Below, piece after piece: positions 31,729 to 32,680 of a DNA stretch of 32,680 nt. Every line of letters begins with the position of its first letter. The first letter of the stretch is position 1. This stretch comes from Acidobacteriota bacterium (GTDB lineage Bacteria > Acidobacteriota > Thermoanaerobaculia > Thermoanaerobaculales > Sulfomarinibacteraceae), in NCBI GenBank assembly GCA_024641545.1, contig JAHECW010000045.1:1-32680 (forward strand), given 5' to 3'. A program made the position numbers and the translations under genes. The notes below the pieces were generated by a model that worked only from the letters and a program-made list of their open reading frames with translations, ran no database searches and was not told the DNA's origin.

Positions 31729-32680
31729 CTACAACTCCCGCAGAGCGGTCGCCACCGGCATCCTCGCGGCTCTCACGGCCGGGAGCAGACCCCCGATCAG
31801 CCCCATCAACGCGGCGAAACCGAGTCCCCAGAGCATCAGCGACGGGGTCACCTTGAAGGCGAACGCCAGATGCGAGAACGTCTGCCAGTTCATGGTGCCG
31901 GCGGTGAAGCCGTTGAGCGGGAGCACGGCGAGACAACCGAGAACCCCGCCGACCAGAGCGATGAGAACCGACTCGGCGACAAACGAGACCACCACGCTCG
32001 TGCCGCCGAAACCGAGGGCGCGCAAGGTGGCGATTTCTCTCGCCCGCGCAGCAACCGCCGAGTACATGGTGTTGAGTGCGCCGAAAACCGCGCCGATAGC
32101 CATGACCGAGGCGACGAGGAACCCCAGCACGCGAATGAGTGTGCTGACCATCTGGGACTGTTTGGCGTAATAGGCCTGTTCCCCGGTGATGTCCACCGTC
32201 ATCCTGGGGTCGGAGGTGAGGGTGTCCTTCAGGGAGGTGAAATCCCCCCGCGAGTCGAGTCGGGCGGTCACCGACTGGTAGACGTTCTCCGAACGGCCGA
32301 AGGTCCGGCTGAGCAGCTTCGAATCGCACCAGAGCTCGGAGTCGAAGGCGCTGCCGCCGCTGTCGAAGATGCCGACGACCCGCCAGTCCTGACCGCCCAT
32401 CTCTACGGTCTCGCCGAGGCCGAATCCTCGATACGTGATCACGGCGTTCTTGCCGACCACGAGTTCGGTGAGACCCGGCTGGAAGAAACGTCCCTCCTTG
32501 ATACGGACCGTCGGACGAACCTCGAGGACCCGTTGATCGAGGCCGCGAATTTGAACGTTGGCATCGGTGCCGGTGGTCATCAACGGAAAGGCGCCGATGA
32601 CCACGACCTCCGGGCTGAGGAGGGGTGTGCCGTCGGCGGAGCGGGCGATCTCCGGGGCGTCGCCGATGATCCGGACCTGG
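31729..32680 (-). CDS. FtsX/MacB-type ABC transporter permease (N-terminal part outside window)
   Basis: The frame is open to the window edge, so the 5' end is missing; the GTG at 32604 is internal. The visible 316 residues comprise part of a MacB-like periplasmic core (PTVRIKEGRFFQPGLTELVV, WRVVGIFDSGGSAFDSELWC) and a C-terminal FtsX domain with about three transmembrane helices (LGFLVASVMAIGAVFGALNT, ESVLIALVGGVLGCLAVLPL, LWGLGFAALMGLIGGLLPA) and the family signature AAREIATLRALGF-like AARAREIATLRALGFGG, ending PVATALREL. These permeases pair with an ATPase and often an RND-type adaptor for lipoprotein, peptide or drug export; the partner genes are not in view. Confidence 0.9.
   Translation of the reverse strand, partial: QVRIIGDAPEIARSADGTPLLSPEVVVIGAFPLMTTGTDANVQIRGLDQRVLEVRPTVRIKEGRFFQPGLTELVVGKNAVITYRGFGLGETVEMGGQDWRVVGIFDSGGSAFDSELWCDSKLLSRTFGRSENVYQSVTARLDSRGDFTSLKDTLTSDPRMTVDITGEQAYYAKQSQMVSTLIRVLGFLVASVMAIGAVFGALNTMYSAVAARAREIATLRALGFGGTSVVVSFVAESVLIALVGGVLGCLAVLPLNGFTAGTMNWQTFSHLAFAFKVTPSLMLWGLGFAALMGLIGGLLPAVRAARMPVATALREL

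Noticed and set aside
1-32680. CRISPR array, tRNA or rRNA genes, phage or insertion-sequence transposases
   Set aside because: No regularly spaced direct repeats, no tRNA-like T-loop with paired arms, and no transposase or integrase motifs were found in any frame.

Overview
This is a high-GC bacterial chromosomal window with about 25 protein genes and no rRNA, tRNA or CRISPR array that I can see. The gene content suggests a Gram-negative bacterium: a large TonB-dependent receptor, lipoproteins, an EnvC/S41-like/YibQ envelope cluster, a tricorn-type protease, TPR-rich secreted proteins and tandem SUMF1 domains. The mixture most resembles Acidobacteriota of the Thermoanaerobaculia type. That placement is inference from gene families, not from a marker gene.

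Layout. 1-3.6 kb: the 3' end of a tricorn-type protease gene faces a convergent gene for an exported PI3/4-kinase-like protein, followed by a threonine synthase and metallo-beta-lactamase-fold pair on the minus strand. 3.9-10.3 kb: three plus-strand genes for exported proteins (transglutaminase-like with TPRs, carboxypeptidase-regulatory-like with TPRs, and a 1003-residue TonB-dependent receptor). The receptor has an elaborate upstream region: a 13-bp dyad, a near-consensus CRP-type site, a strong terminator, a perfectly spaced sigma-54 promoter and a leader of about 200 nt. 10.8-16.1 kb: a DUF3313-like protein, an EamA transporter, a lysine-ketoglutarate reductase-like enzyme, a DUF3568-like lipoprotein, an orphan lipoprotein and a zinc-ribbon protein with an L7/L12-like N-terminus. 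16.3-21.4 kb: an envelope cluster encoding an EnvC-like factor, an S41-like protein whose catalytic Ser and Lys are both replaced, and a YibQ-type divergent deacetylase, followed by cysS. 21.5-24.7 kb (minus): miaA-hfq-TPR/SLH-like protein-crp, with 4-nt overlaps at two of its junctions. 24.8-29.0 kb (minus): an unknown gene, a TrmA/RlmD-type methyltransferase and comEC, joined by overlapping start/stop codons and a 10-codon mini-ORF. 29.1-31.6 kb: a divergent, possibly leaderless promoter, a 42-codon small ORF and a two-domain SUMF1 protein. 31.7 kb to the end: a partial FtsX-type ABC permease.

Intergenic structure. Three gaps (about 5.1-5.26, 21.41-21.48 and 31.62-31.73 kb) carry the same purine/pyrimidine-rich repeat with an AGCGAGCG core. 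Two carry a 19-bp GC-rich palindromic repeat. One carries a large AT-rich inverted repeat. Several genes have a -10-like box only 6-8 nt before the start codon, which suggests leaderless transcription.

Connections. The Crp/Fnr protein encoded at 21.5 kb keeps the CRP recognition-helix residues that read TGTGA half-sites, and the only near-consensus site I found is upstream of the TonB-dependent receptor. Hfq and Crp in one operon, plus a sigma-54 promoter on the receptor, suggest that outer-membrane uptake is under global nutrient control. This link is inferred.
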